Below, in pieces: positions 45,934 to 55,822 of a DNA stretch of 64,000 nt. The notes beneath the pieces are model-generated. The model was not told where the DNA came from and ran no database searches. It worked only from the letters and a program-made list of their open reading frames with translations. The position numbers were made by a program, and so were the translations under genes. The stretch comes from DASRDU01 sp035560235 (GTDB taxonomy: Bacteria > Acidobacteriota > Blastocatellia > RBC074), in NCBI GenBank assembly GCA_035560235.1, contig DATMAG010000028.1, positions 1 to 64,000 on the forward strand, given 5' to 3'. The stretch's first letter is position 1; the number at the start of each line of letters is the position of its first letter.

Positions 45934-47148
45934 TCAGGCCGAAGCAGGCTGGGTTTTCCATTCACGGTCGCGGAAGAAAATCATAAAGACCAGCGCGCAC
46001 AAGACTGTCAGCCCCAGCGGAACCAGAAAGACTTTCGTGTAATCGGTCACGCCATTGACCGTGAACTGATCGTTAATGAATCCGGCAAACCAGCTTCCGA
46101 TAAACATTCCGGCTCCCAGGGTCACAAAAGTAATCAGCCCCTGTGCCGATGCCCGGATGTCCGGTTCTGCCACCTGATTGACGTAAATGTAAGAAACAGT
46201 AAAGAAGCAGACATAGCACAACCCGTGCAGCGTCAGCGCCGCAATGACCAGCCACAGCGGATTCCCCAGAGCAAAAACCGCGTACCTGATCGGCCAGGCC
46301 AGAATGCCTACCGCCATTGTCTTGCGCACGCCCCACCGGGTCAGCATCCAGGGCAGCGCCAGCATCGTCAGAATCTCGGCGCCCTGCGCGCAGACGCCCA
46401 TCCAGAACGGCGCGTCACCGGCTTTCACTCCGGCGTGATAAAGAAACGGCGCGGTCAGCACGTAATAAAACATCAGCTCAGTCGCTACGACGAACGAGAT
46501 GGTAATGAAGATGGCAAATTGCGGGTCGCGCAGCATTTTGATCGCGCCCAGAAAGGCCCAGGGATTACCGCCCCGCTGCGCCGGTGGCGTGTGCGGCAGA
46601 GCAAACGAAAACAGGCCCTGAATGAACGAAAGAATCCCGGCCAGCCACAGGCCATCGAACCCGCCCAGGCCGCCAAGCAGGCCCGGCATCACCGTGCGCA
46701 GCAACTTGCTCAACGAAACGCCCACGACAATCCAGCCAATCGTGCCCCAGACGCGCACCAGACCGAACTCCTTTTCGGCCTCAGGCATGTGATGAAAGCA
46801 GATCGAATTGGTCAGCGCGAGCGTCGGCGCATAGAGAATCGCCCAGACCAGCATCGTCAGCCACAGTGACTGATAGTTGCCCAGGGTTGCCGCCACCATC
46901 AGCAGCACGCCTCCGGCCAGATGCAGCACGGCCAGCAGTTTCTCAGTCGAAAAGTACCGGTCTGCCAGTTGCCCCGCGATGACCGGCGCCAGCATGCATC
47001 CGATTGGGAGCAGCGCATAAATGCCGCCGACCTGGCTGCCGCTGAATCCGAGTTTCTTTTGCAGATACTCCGAAAAATCCGGCGACCACGCGCCCCAGAT
47101 CGCATATTGCAGAAACATCATGACGCTGAAACTCAGCCGTTTGCTCAT
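45934..47148 (-). CDS. Nucleoside:H+ symporter family MFS transporter (NupG/XapB-like)
   Basis: 404 residues with twelve hydrophobic segments. The opening RLSFSVMMFLQYAIWGAWSPDFSEYLQKKLGFSGSQVG is characteristic of the NHS family (E. coli NupG/XapB), and AGQLADRYFSTEKLL is the MFS cytoplasmic loop. CFFTVSYIYVNQVAEPDIRASAQGL is the second half's conserved stretch. It should import nucleosides with protons in the inner membrane, which would complement the ABC importer encoded at 26181-35182. The ATG at 47148 follows AAAGGATCAG; an upstream extension is judged non-coding. Confidence 0.9.
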   Translation of the reverse strand: MSKRLSFSVMMFLQYAIWGAWSPDFSEYLQKKLGFSGSQVGGIYALLPIGCMLAPVIAGQLADRYFSTEKLLAVLHLAGGVLLMVAATLGNYQSLWLTMLVWAILYAPTLALTNSICFHHMPEAEKEFGLVRVWGTIGWIVVGVSLSKLLRTVMPGLLGGLGGFDGLWLAGILSFIQGLFSFALPHTPPAQRGGNPWAFLGAIKMLRDPQFAIFITISFVVATELMFYYVLTAPFLYHAGVKAGDAPFWMGVCAQGAEILTMLALPWMLTRWGVRKTMAVGILAWPIRYAVFALGNPLWLVIAALTLHGLCYVCFFTVSYIYVNQVAEPDIRASAQGLITFVTLGAGMFIGSWFAGFINDQFTVNGVTDYTKVFLVPLGLTVLCALVFMIFFRDREWKTQPASA

Positions 47149-47424
47149 ACTCTGATCCTTTCCGGATTGTCTTTCTGATCTTGTGAATTGATGCCGCGCC
47201 GTCGGATGCTCAGTCTGGCGACTGCTGCCCGATGGCTGGTGATGAACAGCCGTGATTCTACCCTTGCCCTGACATAAAACTCCAGGCACAGGCCCGCAAC
47301 AATATTCAATTTGTTTGTTCCTCAGGTAAACTTACGCCTTCAAATGCTGACAAAGCCGGAATGAGAATCAGCAGGCTCTGGTCAGTTATCACTGTCAGAT
47401 TCAAATCAGCAACCCGTTCATCCA

Positions 47425-48885
47425 ATGAAAAGATTCACCACATTTTTCGCGCTGCTCTCGCTGACCGCAGCTCTGCCGGTTCACTCAGCTCCGCTTCAGG
47501 TGTCGCGCAATTTCGCCCGGCCAAACATCGTCTTTATCCTCGCTGATGATCTTGGTTACGGCGACCTGGGCAGTTACGGACAGAAAAAGATTCGCACGCC
47601 GAATCTTGACCGGATGGCGGCTGAAGGGATGCGCTTCACGCAGTTTTATGCGGGCAGTCCGGTCTGTGCGCCGTCACGCAGCGTGCTGATGAGCGGCAAA
47701 CACGGCGGCCACGCCTTCATTCGCGACAACAAGGAAGTGCAGCCCGAAGGCCAGTATCCGATTCCGTCATCGGTCGTCACGATTGCCGAACTGCTGAAAA
47801 TGCGCGGCTACGCGACCGGAGCCTTTGGCAAATGGGGGCTTGGTTTTGTCGGCTCTGAAGGCGACCCGACCCGGCAGGGCTTTGACGTGTTCTTTGGCTA
47901 CAACTGCCAGCGCGAAGCGCACAACTTTTATCCTGACCATCTGTGGCGGAACGATCAGAAAGTCACGCTCGAAGGCAACAGTCGCGGCCTGACCGGCAAA
48001 CAGTATTCGCACGACCTGATCGAAGCCGAAGCGTTGCAATTCATCCGCGACAACCGCGACAAACCGTTCTTTCTTTACGTGCCATTCACCATTCCGCACC
48101 TGGCGTTGCAGGTTCCCGAAGATTCGCTGGCCGAATATGTCGGCAAATGGGATGACCCGCCGTATGACGGCAAAAACAGTTACCTGCCGCACGAGCACCC
48201 GCGCGCAGCTTACGCAGCGATGATTACGCGCATGGATCGCAGCGTCGGGCGCATTCTGGCGCTGATCAGGGAATCCGGGCTGGATGAAAATACGCTGGTA
48301 ATGTTTTCCAGTGACAACGGCGCGGCCTTTGGTGAAGTGACCAGGGATTTTGATTTTCTTCCCGGCAGGCTCGGCGGCACTGATTACACTTTCTTCAATT
48401 CGACGGCAAACTTTCGCGCCTTCAAGGGCAGCGTTTATGAAGGCGGCATTCGCGTTCCGCTGATTGCCCGGTGGCCTGGCCGGATCAGGGCCGGAAGCGT
48501 CAGCCACCTGCCCGCCGCGTTTTATGACGTGCTGCCGACGCTGTGCGAAATCGCCGGGCAGGACATTCCGAAAGACACCGACGGCATCAGCTTTGTGCCG
48601 GAACTGACAGGCAAGGGGCAGCAGCGCAGACACGAATTTCTGTTCTGGGACTTTGGCGGTTACGGCGGGCAGCAGGCCGTGCGCCTGGGCCGGTGGAAAG
48701 GCGTGCGCCGCAATCTGCATCGCGGCAACACGACGATTGAACTTTACGACCTGGCCCGCGACATCAGTGAAAAGCACAATGTCGCGGGCCAGCATCCTGA
48801 CATCGTGCAGCGCATCGCGGCGATTATGCAGCGCGAACACACGCCTTCAGTCCTTTTCCCGATCAAAGTTTTGGATAACAAGTGA
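47425..48885 (+). CDS. Secreted arylsulfatase-type sulfatase
   Basis: 486 residues with a signal peptide (FTTFFALLSLTAALPVHS). RPNIVFILADDLGYGDLGSYG provides the two metal-binding aspartates. AGSPVCAPSRSVLMSG contains C-A-P-S-R, the sequence that is matured to formylglycine. AFGKWGLG carries the catalytic lysine, and LVMFSSDNGAAFGE the later metal Asp-Asn. The maturing enzyme (FGE or anSME) is not encoded here. The substrate is probably a sulfated polysaccharide outside the cell; specificity cannot be derived. It is transcribed divergently from the MFS gene. Confidence 0.94.
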   Translation: MKRFTTFFALLSLTAALPVHSAPLQVSRNFARPNIVFILADDLGYGDLGSYGQKKIRTPNLDRMAAEGMRFTQFYAGSPVCAPSRSVLMSGKHGGHAFIRDNKEVQPEGQYPIPSSVVTIAELLKMRGYATGAFGKWGLGFVGSEGDPTRQGFDVFFGYNCQREAHNFYPDHLWRNDQKVTLEGNSRGLTGKQYSHDLIEAEALQFIRDNRDKPFFLYVPFTIPHLALQVPEDSLAEYVGKWDDPPYDGKNSYLPHEHPRAAYAAMITRMDRSVGRILALIRESGLDENTLVMFSSDNGAAFGEVTRDFDFLPGRLGGTDYTFFNSTANFRAFKGSVYEGGIRVPLIARWPGRIRAGSVSHLPAAFYDVLPTLCEIAGQDIPKDTDGISFVPELTGKGQQRRHEFLFWDFGGYGGQQAVRLGRWKGVRRNLHRGNTTIELYDLARDISEKHNVAGQHPDIVQRIAAIMQREHTPSVLFPIKVLDNK

Positions 48886-48933
48886 AGGTAGCCAGGCAGT
48901 GTATTGCCCGGAACAGACAGCCACGAAAAGACA

Positions 48934-49022
48934 GTGTTCGGAGTGCCAGCTTCAGCTGGTGTTTTTCAGCAGCCAGCTGAAGCTGGCACTCCGAACACCG
49001 TTCTTCAGAGATCAGGGTTTTA
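48934..49022. repeat. CCAGCTNNNGCTGG hairpin element, copy 3 (26-nt arms)
   Basis: Arms 48934-48959 and 48973-48998 are perfect reverse complements with core CCAGCTTCAGCTGG. The right flank TCTTCAGAGATCAGGGTTTTA (49002-49022) matches copy 1 (11823-11843) at 20 of 21 positions. It lies between convergent genes (sulfatase and DUF885 protein). Confidence 0.9.
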
Positions 49023-49070
49023 CTCGGCGGCGATGAGGCTTCAGTCACGTTATCAAGGCGCAATCAGGCA

Positions 49071-50771
49071 TTACATTTTTGTCCTTCGCTGATCAATCAT
49101 CTCAATCTCATCCTTCAATCCCAGATACTCCCACCGCTGCAGTGCAAGCGGCACGTTGCCGTTTTTCCAGACGAAATCGTGAAAGGCGCGCAGGCTGAAC
49201 TGACTGCCCTGCAGGCGTCGCGCATCGGCCAGAAAGCGGATGATCTGAATCTTGCCGATCTGATAGGAAATCGCCTGGCCCGGCCCTGAAGCGAAGAAGG
49301 CCGATTCTTCGAGCGCCGTGTGCGCATCCATCGGCACCGTCTTTTGCAGGTACTCAGCGCCCTGCTCAATCGTGAACAGGCCAAGCGCCAGTTTCACATC
49401 AACCTCAACGCGCAGCGCCCGCAGCCGCATGAAGTTGTAAATGATCTCGCGCGTGCGCGGACTGTCGTCGAACAACCCGGCCTGCAGCATCATCTCTTCG
49501 GCATAAAAGCCGATGCCTTCATTCGCGCCCGAATCGTAGTAATGCCGCCTGATCCAGTTTTCATGCGCCCACGACAGCACAAGCTGAAAGTAATGGCCCG
49601 GCACGCCTTCGTGAATGATGATCGGGCGCGGATCACGCGCCGTTGAAAGCGAAAAGTAACCGAGCGTCGGCGCAGGCTGACGAATATAGCTGATGCCGGT
49701 TTCCTTCAGCCGCTCAGGCCCGGTCAGATCGTCCGTCACACCCAGGGATGGCAGCGCGGCCAGATACGCGGGCAGCGGCAGGTTGCGATAATGCTGCACC
49801 CACGCCGGAACGGTCAGGATGTTCTTCTCTTCCAGAAAGCGGCGAATCGCGTCTTCCTGTTCCGCTTCACGCGCCATCTGTGCGGCCTGATCGGGAAAGA
49901 GCTGAAGCTGCGGCAGACCCGCGTTGCGGTTCTGTTCATAAGTTTCAAAAGCCACGCTGCGTTCCCATTCCTGCCTTCCCATCTCCAGCAACTGCTCCGG
50001 CGTGTAAGGCATCAGCGCGACATTGCGCAGAAAGTAAACATAAGCCTCGCGCCCGATGGCAGTCTTTGCAGGCATCGCAGACATGCGCTGTTGCAGCCAC
50101 GCGCGATAAGATTCAAGCGCATCGGCGGCCTTTGCCGTGGCCTCATCAAGCTGCGCTGCGCTCTCAGCCGCAAGGAGCGGTTTGATTTCACGCGCTACTG
50201 TGAGCAGTTGCGGGCGCACGTCCTTCAGTTCATCAATCGCCAGCTTTGCAAACGGCGCGAGCGCCTGATTGAGATTCGTTTTGGCATCATCAATCGTGCG
50301 CGGGATGCTTTTCATCCGCTGCACGATTTCGCTGCTGCGCGTCGCATCGAATGGTGGCGGTTGCAGCAGCCGGTCAAAGACCGCGCCCAGCGTCTGGCTC
50401 AGATAAAAGCGCGGATTGCGCTGCCATTCGCGGGTGATTTCAAGTTCCCATCGCACCCGCGCCAGGGCTGACCCGATCAGCCGGTAATCAACCTGTCGCG
50501 CCACGGGCCACGCTGCCGCATTGATGCGCCGCCATCGCTGCTCGAAATCAACGAGCGCCTGCCTGCGCTTTGCAATCGCTGAGGCTGACCAGTCTGGCGA
50601 CCATTGCGCCGGGCGATCAATGCGCGGAATGTCATCGGTCGAAACCGGCTGATGCACCGCGCGCCACTTCCAGAAATCACGCGCCAGGTCGTCAAAGTCA
50701 TCCGCACAGACCAGCAGCGGAAGCAGGCACAGCAGCACAACCGACAGCACACAACGAATAATCACTTTCAT
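49071..50771 (-). CDS. DUF885 family secreted protein (putative peptidase)
   Basis: 566 residues with a signal peptide (VLSVVLLCLLPLLVCA). The family hallmark is HEGVPGHYFQ, an H-E-x-x-G-H metal motif, followed by SGANEGIGFYAEEMML in which the second glutamate may be the third ligand. SAFFASGPGQAISYQIGKIQI and WKNGNVPLALQRWEYLGL complete the C-terminus. DUF885 proteins are thought to be metallopeptidases; a specific substrate is not known. AAGGAGAAACA lies directly before the ATG. It is followed downstream by the sulfatase in the convergent direction. Confidence 0.88.
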   Translation of the reverse strand: MKVIIRCVLSVVLLCLLPLLVCADDFDDLARDFWKWRAVHQPVSTDDIPRIDRPAQWSPDWSASAIAKRRQALVDFEQRWRRINAAAWPVARQVDYRLIGSALARVRWELEITREWQRNPRFYLSQTLGAVFDRLLQPPPFDATRSSEIVQRMKSIPRTIDDAKTNLNQALAPFAKLAIDELKDVRPQLLTVAREIKPLLAAESAAQLDEATAKAADALESYRAWLQQRMSAMPAKTAIGREAYVYFLRNVALMPYTPEQLLEMGRQEWERSVAFETYEQNRNAGLPQLQLFPDQAAQMAREAEQEDAIRRFLEEKNILTVPAWVQHYRNLPLPAYLAALPSLGVTDDLTGPERLKETGISYIRQPAPTLGYFSLSTARDPRPIIIHEGVPGHYFQLVLSWAHENWIRRHYYDSGANEGIGFYAEEMMLQAGLFDDSPRTREIIYNFMRLRALRVEVDVKLALGLFTIEQGAEYLQKTVPMDAHTALEESAFFASGPGQAISYQIGKIQIIRFLADARRLQGSQFSLRAFHDFVWKNGNVPLALQRWEYLGLKDEIEMIDQRRTKM

Positions 50772-50783
50772 TGTTTCTCCTTC

Positions 50784-51269
50784 TCAGGTGGCTTTCACCT
50801 TGATGACGAAGTAAGTGAACTGCTTTCCCTTTTCGACCAGCAACTGATGCGGCAGGCGGGCAGGGATGTGAACGACATCGCCCGGCGTCAGCTTGCGCTG
50901 TTCGCCGCCTTTGATTGACTCGCCGCGTGTTTCGTTCGGCTCAGGCGATTTCGGATTGATGATCTCACCGCCGATGACCAGCACTGCTTCACCTGACTGC
51001 ACGACAAAGTAATCGTCCATCTGATCGTGCATTTCGGGAATGCCGTTCGCCTCACGATGGCTGATGGCGACGTTGCTGCTGCCGTAATCGGCCAGTCTGA
51101 TGCTCGAAGTTTTATTTTCGCCCGCGACCTTTTCGCGCAGCGGCTTTTCATAACCTCTGAGTTCCTTTGCGCTCCAGTAAGCAAAACCGGGCAGGTCTTT
51201 CGCGGGGCGGCTGGCGGTCACGATGACAGCAACGGACAGCACAATCAGGATTGTCAGCAGTGATTTCAT
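50784..51269 (-). CDS. Secreted cupin-domain protein
   Basis: 161 residues with a signal helix (SLLTILIVLSVAVIVTAS). A single cupin barrel is visible: SHREANGIPEMHDQMDDYFVVQSGEAVLVIGGEI, then LTPGDVVHIPARLPHQLLVEKG. EMHDQMDDYFVV supplies a metal-binding pattern, and the final P-H a further histidine. It may be an extracytoplasmic metal-dependent enzyme or a binding protein. It lies 12 bases upstream of the DUF885 gene and is probably co-transcribed with it. The tandem repeat array begins 35 bases upstream. Confidence 0.78.
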   Translation of the reverse strand: MKSLLTILIVLSVAVIVTASRPAKDLPGFAYWSAKELRGYEKPLREKVAGENKTSSIRLADYGSSNVAISHREANGIPEMHDQMDDYFVVQSGEAVLVIGGEIINPKSPEPNETRGESIKGGEQRKLTPGDVVHIPARLPHQLLVEKGKQFTYFVIKVKAT

Positions 51270-51304
51270 TGCGAATCGTCTTTCTGAAACAAGGTTTGGA
51301 TTGT

Positions 51305-51602
51305 CAGGAATGGAACGCGGATGAAACGGATGCCGCACGGATACAGACAGATCAATCCGGCATTATTCGTCGCATCAGTTTCATCAGTATTCTATTTGCC
51401 AGCCGCAGGAATGGAACGCGGATGAAACAGATGCGACGGATTCAGCACGGATCAATCTGTTGTGATCTGTAAGATCAGTTTCATCCGTTTTCTATTTGCC
51501 CGACTCAGGAATGGAACACGAATGAAACAGATGCGGCGGATTCAGCACGGATCAATCCGGCACTATCTGTCGCATCAGTTCAATCCGCGTTCCATTTGTT
51601 TT
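51305..51602. repeat. Tandem array of three ~100-bp units
   Basis: Units begin at 51305, 51406 and 51506 with CAGGAATGGAAC. Each contains GATGAAAC, then GATCAATC, then GATCAGTTTCATC or CATCAGTTTCATC, and ends TCTATTTGCC or TCCATTTG. Each unit is itself an imperfect palindrome (GGAACGCGGAT against ATCCGCGTTCC). It fills the whole gap between the cupin start and the HEAT/cytochrome stop. Confidence 0.9.
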
Positions 51603-51603
51603 T

Positions 51604-54600
51604 CTATCTCACAGCCTTTGCGCCGTTGATCCATTCCAGCACGGTCAGAACGGCGGGGTCAGTCATCCCGTTCCATCGCTGCCCGCCGCCGTGCGGAGTC
51701 TTTTTTGCTCCGATCAGACCTTCCTGCGAAGCGTCACCCGTGGGCTTGCGCACGAGCAGGCTGTTTTCAGGACTGGCGAGGTCAACGACCTTCAGCGCCG
51801 ACTGGAAGCTCTCGCGCAACTGCTGTTCGGTGAAACGACCGCTGCCGTCAGGCGGCGTCAGGCGAAAGATGGTGTGCGTCGCGTGACAGTTGACGCAGGC
51901 GTTGCCGTCCGCGCCTTTGCGAGCGAGCAGCGGCATCACGCGCTCGACGAAGAATCCATAATCAAGCAGGCGGTCGGCCTGGCTGCTGAGTTCAGCGCCT
52001 GAACTGCCGCCCTGATAAATCGCCATCGCCAGCCCCTGCAATCGCTGATTCGGATCCTGCGCGAGTTTCGCCAGACCAGCGCGAATTGCGGCGTTCGATT
52101 GCAACGCTTTCGCGCGACGCACAGCGCCGAGCGCGGCTGACCGGATGTTTTCATCGCTGTCATTGAGCGCTTCGACAATCAGACTGACAAGGCGCAGATC
52201 AGTGTCAGCCGCAGTCTCAGCCGTAATCAGATCAAGAATCAGTTTGCGCTTCACCGGCGCGCTGAAAAGTTCATCGAGCGCCGCTGCTACCGCTCGCAGT
52301 TCGCGGATTTCAGGCGTGCGCCACACAAGCTGCAATCCGGCGCGCAGCAGGTTTTCATCAGTTGACCGAAGCGCGCTCGCCAGGCGCTGCTGCAATTCAG
52401 GCGCACGGGCCAGGTCAGGAAAATCAGCGAGCGAACGCAGCGCGGCAGGCGCGACCCTGCCATCGGCGCGCAGTACGAAACTCTTGACGGCTTCATCAAA
52501 TTTTTCGCGGCGGGCGAAATCAGCGCCGAGCGTTTTGATGCGATCCAGCGCGGCGATCTGCGCTTCAGCGTAGCGACTTTCGAGCAGTTCCTTCAGCACC
52601 CGCACAGCTTCGCGGCGGTTCGCTTCGACAACCCTGAGCGGCAGCGATTTGTAAAACTCCTCGCTCACGCCGCGCACTCCGGCATCAGCGTCAGTGAGCC
52701 GCTGCATCACCGCGAGCGGCAGATTCTCAAGCGCGTTGTCGCGCAGCGTGTACGCGGCCAGCACTGCCTGTTGTCGCCGCGCCGGATCAGGCGAACTGAT
52801 GAAAGGCAGCAGCGCGCGTTCAAGCGCCGGAGCGCCTTCGGCATAAAAGATGACCGTTTCAATGTCGTTGCCGATGCGCGTGTAACGACCGGCATTCGCA
52901 TAACCGCCGCTGCGCAGGTGAAACTCCGTCAGGCCGCGCAGCAGGCCTTCGCGCTGCAATTCATTGCCCGTTTCCAGCGCGCGGGCAATGCGTTCAGCCA
53001 TCCGGCGACTCGCTTCGTGATGCGCGGCCATCGCTCGCTGCTGATCTTCCTTCTGCGCGAGATGGCCGATCCAGTTGTTGTAAAGGTAGCGCACGTTTTC
53101 ATCCGCGAGGCTGTAAAAACCTTCAAGCAGGTTGCGCCGCATCCAGGGATGTTCATTCACTGCCATCCGCGCGATGAAAGCGTCAGTGATGCGATCCTTC
53201 AGCGCTTCATCCTTCGTCCAGTAAAACCACTGCACCAGCGATTTCGCGGCCTGCGTGCGCACGAGGATGTAAGGGTCGCTGAGCTGAGCGATGAGTTTGT
53301 CGGCCAGCGCGGTGTTGTCAGTGAGGTATTTGAAATGCTGCGCGAAGATGCGCGTTGCGCCCCAGCGGGTGCGTTCATCAGGGCTGTTGAGCGCGGCAGT
53401 GATTTCAGCGTCAGGCGCAATTCGCCGCAGCGCCTGTGCCGCCGCAAGCTGCACCAGTTTGCTGCGATCAGCAAGCAGGCGCGTCAGCGGAATGACTGCT
53501 GCCTTCGCGTGAATGGAGCCGAGCGCATCAGCGGCTGTCATGCGGATCAGCGGCTCATCGCTTTGCAAAGCTGCCATCAGAGTGCGCTGAGCGTCAGCCT
53601 GTGCCGCCGCAGTCTGATTGATGTTCGCCAGCCGTGTCAGCAGCTCGGGCTGTTCAGATGTGCCGCTGCCGGTCTGCCGTGCTTCAGGAACTGCGCGATA
53701 AAACTCGCTCAGCGCCATCACTGCAAACTGCGTTTCACGAAACGGCGTGCGAAAGTTTTCATATGACTGTTTCGGGTCGAACCAGCCGCCCCATTCCTGC
53801 TGATGGTCAAGGCAGAATTTCAGTGACTTTGCGATCTGCGGATGGTCAGGTTTATAACCGGCGCGGGCGAGCGCGTAAAGGCAGTGATAAGTCTGAAACT
53901 CAACCGACGGGCTGCTGCTTTCAAAGAGCATTGACCACTGACCATCGGCGCGCTGCAGCGACAGAATGCGCTCGGCGTTGCGTCTGATGCGCTCGGCATA
54001 CGCTGCCCGGTCAATGTCCGCAAAGGCGATGGTCTGATAGCAGAGGTCAGTGTTGTTTTTGATTTTGTCCTGTTCGATCAGCGAGCGAATCAGCGCGCGA
54101 TACTGCGACGCTTCGGCGTCATTCGTCCTTTCGGCCAGTTCATTGAAGACCTTCCACGAATACCACGCGACTTCATAAGTGCTGACGAGCGGCGTATTGC
54201 CGTTGCTTTCATCCGGCGGCAGTTCGGTGCGGCCCCTGTAATAAATCTTCAGATAACCGGCCACACCTTTGAGCAGCGATAACCTTCTTTCGCCGGTGAA
54301 CTGCTGATCGTAATCATTGACGAGCGCTGCGAGCCGACTCATCACGTTCGCTGATGCGCTGATGACGTTTGTCCACGAAGCTTCGGGATGGCCGTAAAAC
54401 GGGCGCGGATTATTCGCCAGGCGTTCGACCAGAAATTGCAGCGATGAACGCTTCAGCACCGGATAACCGTTCCGCGCTGCGGTCAGTTCGCCGCGCGTCG
54501 TGAAGTGCGTGGCGTGACAGGCAACACACAACTGCGTTTCGTGATGAGTGCTCGAAACGCGACTGACGATGCCGCCGTGACGCGGCGTGTTGGCGTGCCA

Positions 54601-55575
54601 GCTGTCGCCCGCGCTGACGAGATAATCCATTCCGGCGCGCACCGCCTGGCGCGGGTCTTTGTACGGCGGCACGTCATAAACCGAAGTGCGAAGCTGATAG
54701 AACGGATGATTCGCATCCACGCGCACGTAGTAAGTACCCTTTGTAATCAGGCGCGTCGTGAATTTGTTGCCGGGCAGCGCCTGAACCTCGTGCGGCGGCG
54801 TGACCGGATCGGCGCCGCGTTCGTAAGGCTTCGCTTCGTTGCTTTCGACCGTGAAAACCGCAACGTCAACCGGGATGTTGTCGCGTTCGGGCAGGTCAAT
54901 TTCAAAATGAACCAGCTTTGGCGCGTCGCCTTCATAAGTGAATCTGAACCAGTCAATGCCGCCTGCGGGCAGACGATCAGCCGTCAGTTCGGGCTGCTGC
55001 GCGTAAGGCACTGCGCCGCGTTCAGGCTTTGTTTCGCTGAGCGGCACGATGTAAGGCTTGTCATCGGCTGAAGCAAAGACGGTCTGACCGAGCGTGAAAT
55101 CACTGGCTTCGCGCCACGAATCATTAGGCTCGGCTTCAGTCGTCACCTGACTGTTGCGGCCTGCGGGCCATTCAACCGCAGTCACGGTGTATTCAACCGG
55201 GCGCGCTGCCGTCGAAGCGATTTCAATTTCGGCAGCGCCGCTGTGCGAGCGAAAGAGCAGGTACAGATCGGCATCGCCCTGATGCAGCGGCTTGCGGGCA
55301 ATAATGCGCGGGCCATCGCGCAGCGTCACGCTGACGGTGTCGCGTTCACCGGGCGCGGCGGGCGCGGGCAGTGAAACCGTCAGCGAATGCAGCCTGCCAG
55401 GTTCAGCCTTCAACCGATGAGTTTTCGTCTGCTGCGGCGCAACCTGTTCGCGCAGGTCAGCGAGTTTACGCAGTCCGTCGCCGTTACCAGCGACAGACGC
55501 GGGCTGCGGCGGTAATGCCGCAAACAACAGCAGCAGCAACACGACGAGCGCGAGGAATTGAATCCGTCTGGTCAT
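51604..55575 (-). CDS. Large secreted HEAT-repeat protein with two CxxCH heme-binding motifs
   Basis: 1323 residues with a signal peptide (LALVVLLLLLFAALPPQPAS). A beta-rich N-terminal region of about 300 residues precedes CVACH near residue 350. A helical alpha-toroid-like middle follows, then HEAT-type repeats over roughly 650-1150 (LIRMTAADALGSIHAKAAVI, LVQLAAAQALRRIAPD, ENIRSAALGAVRRA). A second heme motif CVNCH near residue 1227 lies in a C-terminal cytochrome-c-like domain (SLLVRKPTGDASQEGLIGAK). Two separated single-heme domains in one exported protein suggest periplasmic electron transfer; partners are unknown. The ATG at 55575 places the signal peptide at the N-terminus. Confidence 0.85.
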   Translation of the reverse strand: MTRRIQFLALVVLLLLLFAALPPQPASVAGNGDGLRKLADLREQVAPQQTKTHRLKAEPGRLHSLTVSLPAPAAPGERDTVSVTLRDGPRIIARKPLHQGDADLYLLFRSHSGAAEIEIASTAARPVEYTVTAVEWPAGRNSQVTTEAEPNDSWREASDFTLGQTVFASADDKPYIVPLSETKPERGAVPYAQQPELTADRLPAGGIDWFRFTYEGDAPKLVHFEIDLPERDNIPVDVAVFTVESNEAKPYERGADPVTPPHEVQALPGNKFTTRLITKGTYYVRVDANHPFYQLRTSVYDVPPYKDPRQAVRAGMDYLVSAGDSWHANTPRHGGIVSRVSSTHHETQLCVACHATHFTTRGELTAARNGYPVLKRSSLQFLVERLANNPRPFYGHPEASWTNVISASANVMSRLAALVNDYDQQFTGERRLSLLKGVAGYLKIYYRGRTELPPDESNGNTPLVSTYEVAWYSWKVFNELAERTNDAEASQYRALIRSLIEQDKIKNNTDLCYQTIAFADIDRAAYAERIRRNAERILSLQRADGQWSMLFESSSPSVEFQTYHCLYALARAGYKPDHPQIAKSLKFCLDHQQEWGGWFDPKQSYENFRTPFRETQFAVMALSEFYRAVPEARQTGSGTSEQPELLTRLANINQTAAAQADAQRTLMAALQSDEPLIRMTAADALGSIHAKAAVIPLTRLLADRSKLVQLAAAQALRRIAPDAEITAALNSPDERTRWGATRIFAQHFKYLTDNTALADKLIAQLSDPYILVRTQAAKSLVQWFYWTKDEALKDRITDAFIARMAVNEHPWMRRNLLEGFYSLADENVRYLYNNWIGHLAQKEDQQRAMAAHHEASRRMAERIARALETGNELQREGLLRGLTEFHLRSGGYANAGRYTRIGNDIETVIFYAEGAPALERALLPFISSPDPARRQQAVLAAYTLRDNALENLPLAVMQRLTDADAGVRGVSEEFYKSLPLRVVEANRREAVRVLKELLESRYAEAQIAALDRIKTLGADFARREKFDEAVKSFVLRADGRVAPAALRSLADFPDLARAPELQQRLASALRSTDENLLRAGLQLVWRTPEIRELRAVAAALDELFSAPVKRKLILDLITAETAADTDLRLVSLIVEALNDSDENIRSAALGAVRRAKALQSNAAIRAGLAKLAQDPNQRLQGLAMAIYQGGSSGAELSSQADRLLDYGFFVERVMPLLARKGADGNACVNCHATHTIFRLTPPDGSGRFTEQQLRESFQSALKVVDLASPENSLLVRKPTGDASQEGLIGAKKTPHGGGQRWNGMTDPAVLTVLEWINGAKAVR

Positions 55576-55822
55576 AGCGATTGATGTCAGGTGAAACTGA
55601 AATTGCCCTGAATTGGGAAGCCGCATTGTACGTTGCCTGCCGATTGAAACAGAAGGCCCGCCAGGCTGACGCCGTTTCTTTGTTTGCGCCGAACTGCCGC
55701 GCAGCTCTCTGCAAAGCCGCGATTGTGCGGTAAAGTGTGCGTCATTGAATCACTGGAATTTTCGTCCTTCAGGCCCGGCCTTCCCGCGCGGGCGACCGAC
55801 AAACATTTCAGCGAGGAACGTG

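Noticed and set aside
51305..51602. CRISPR array
   Set aside because: The units are about 100 bases with similarity along their entire length; there are no short identical repeats with unique spacers and no cas genes.
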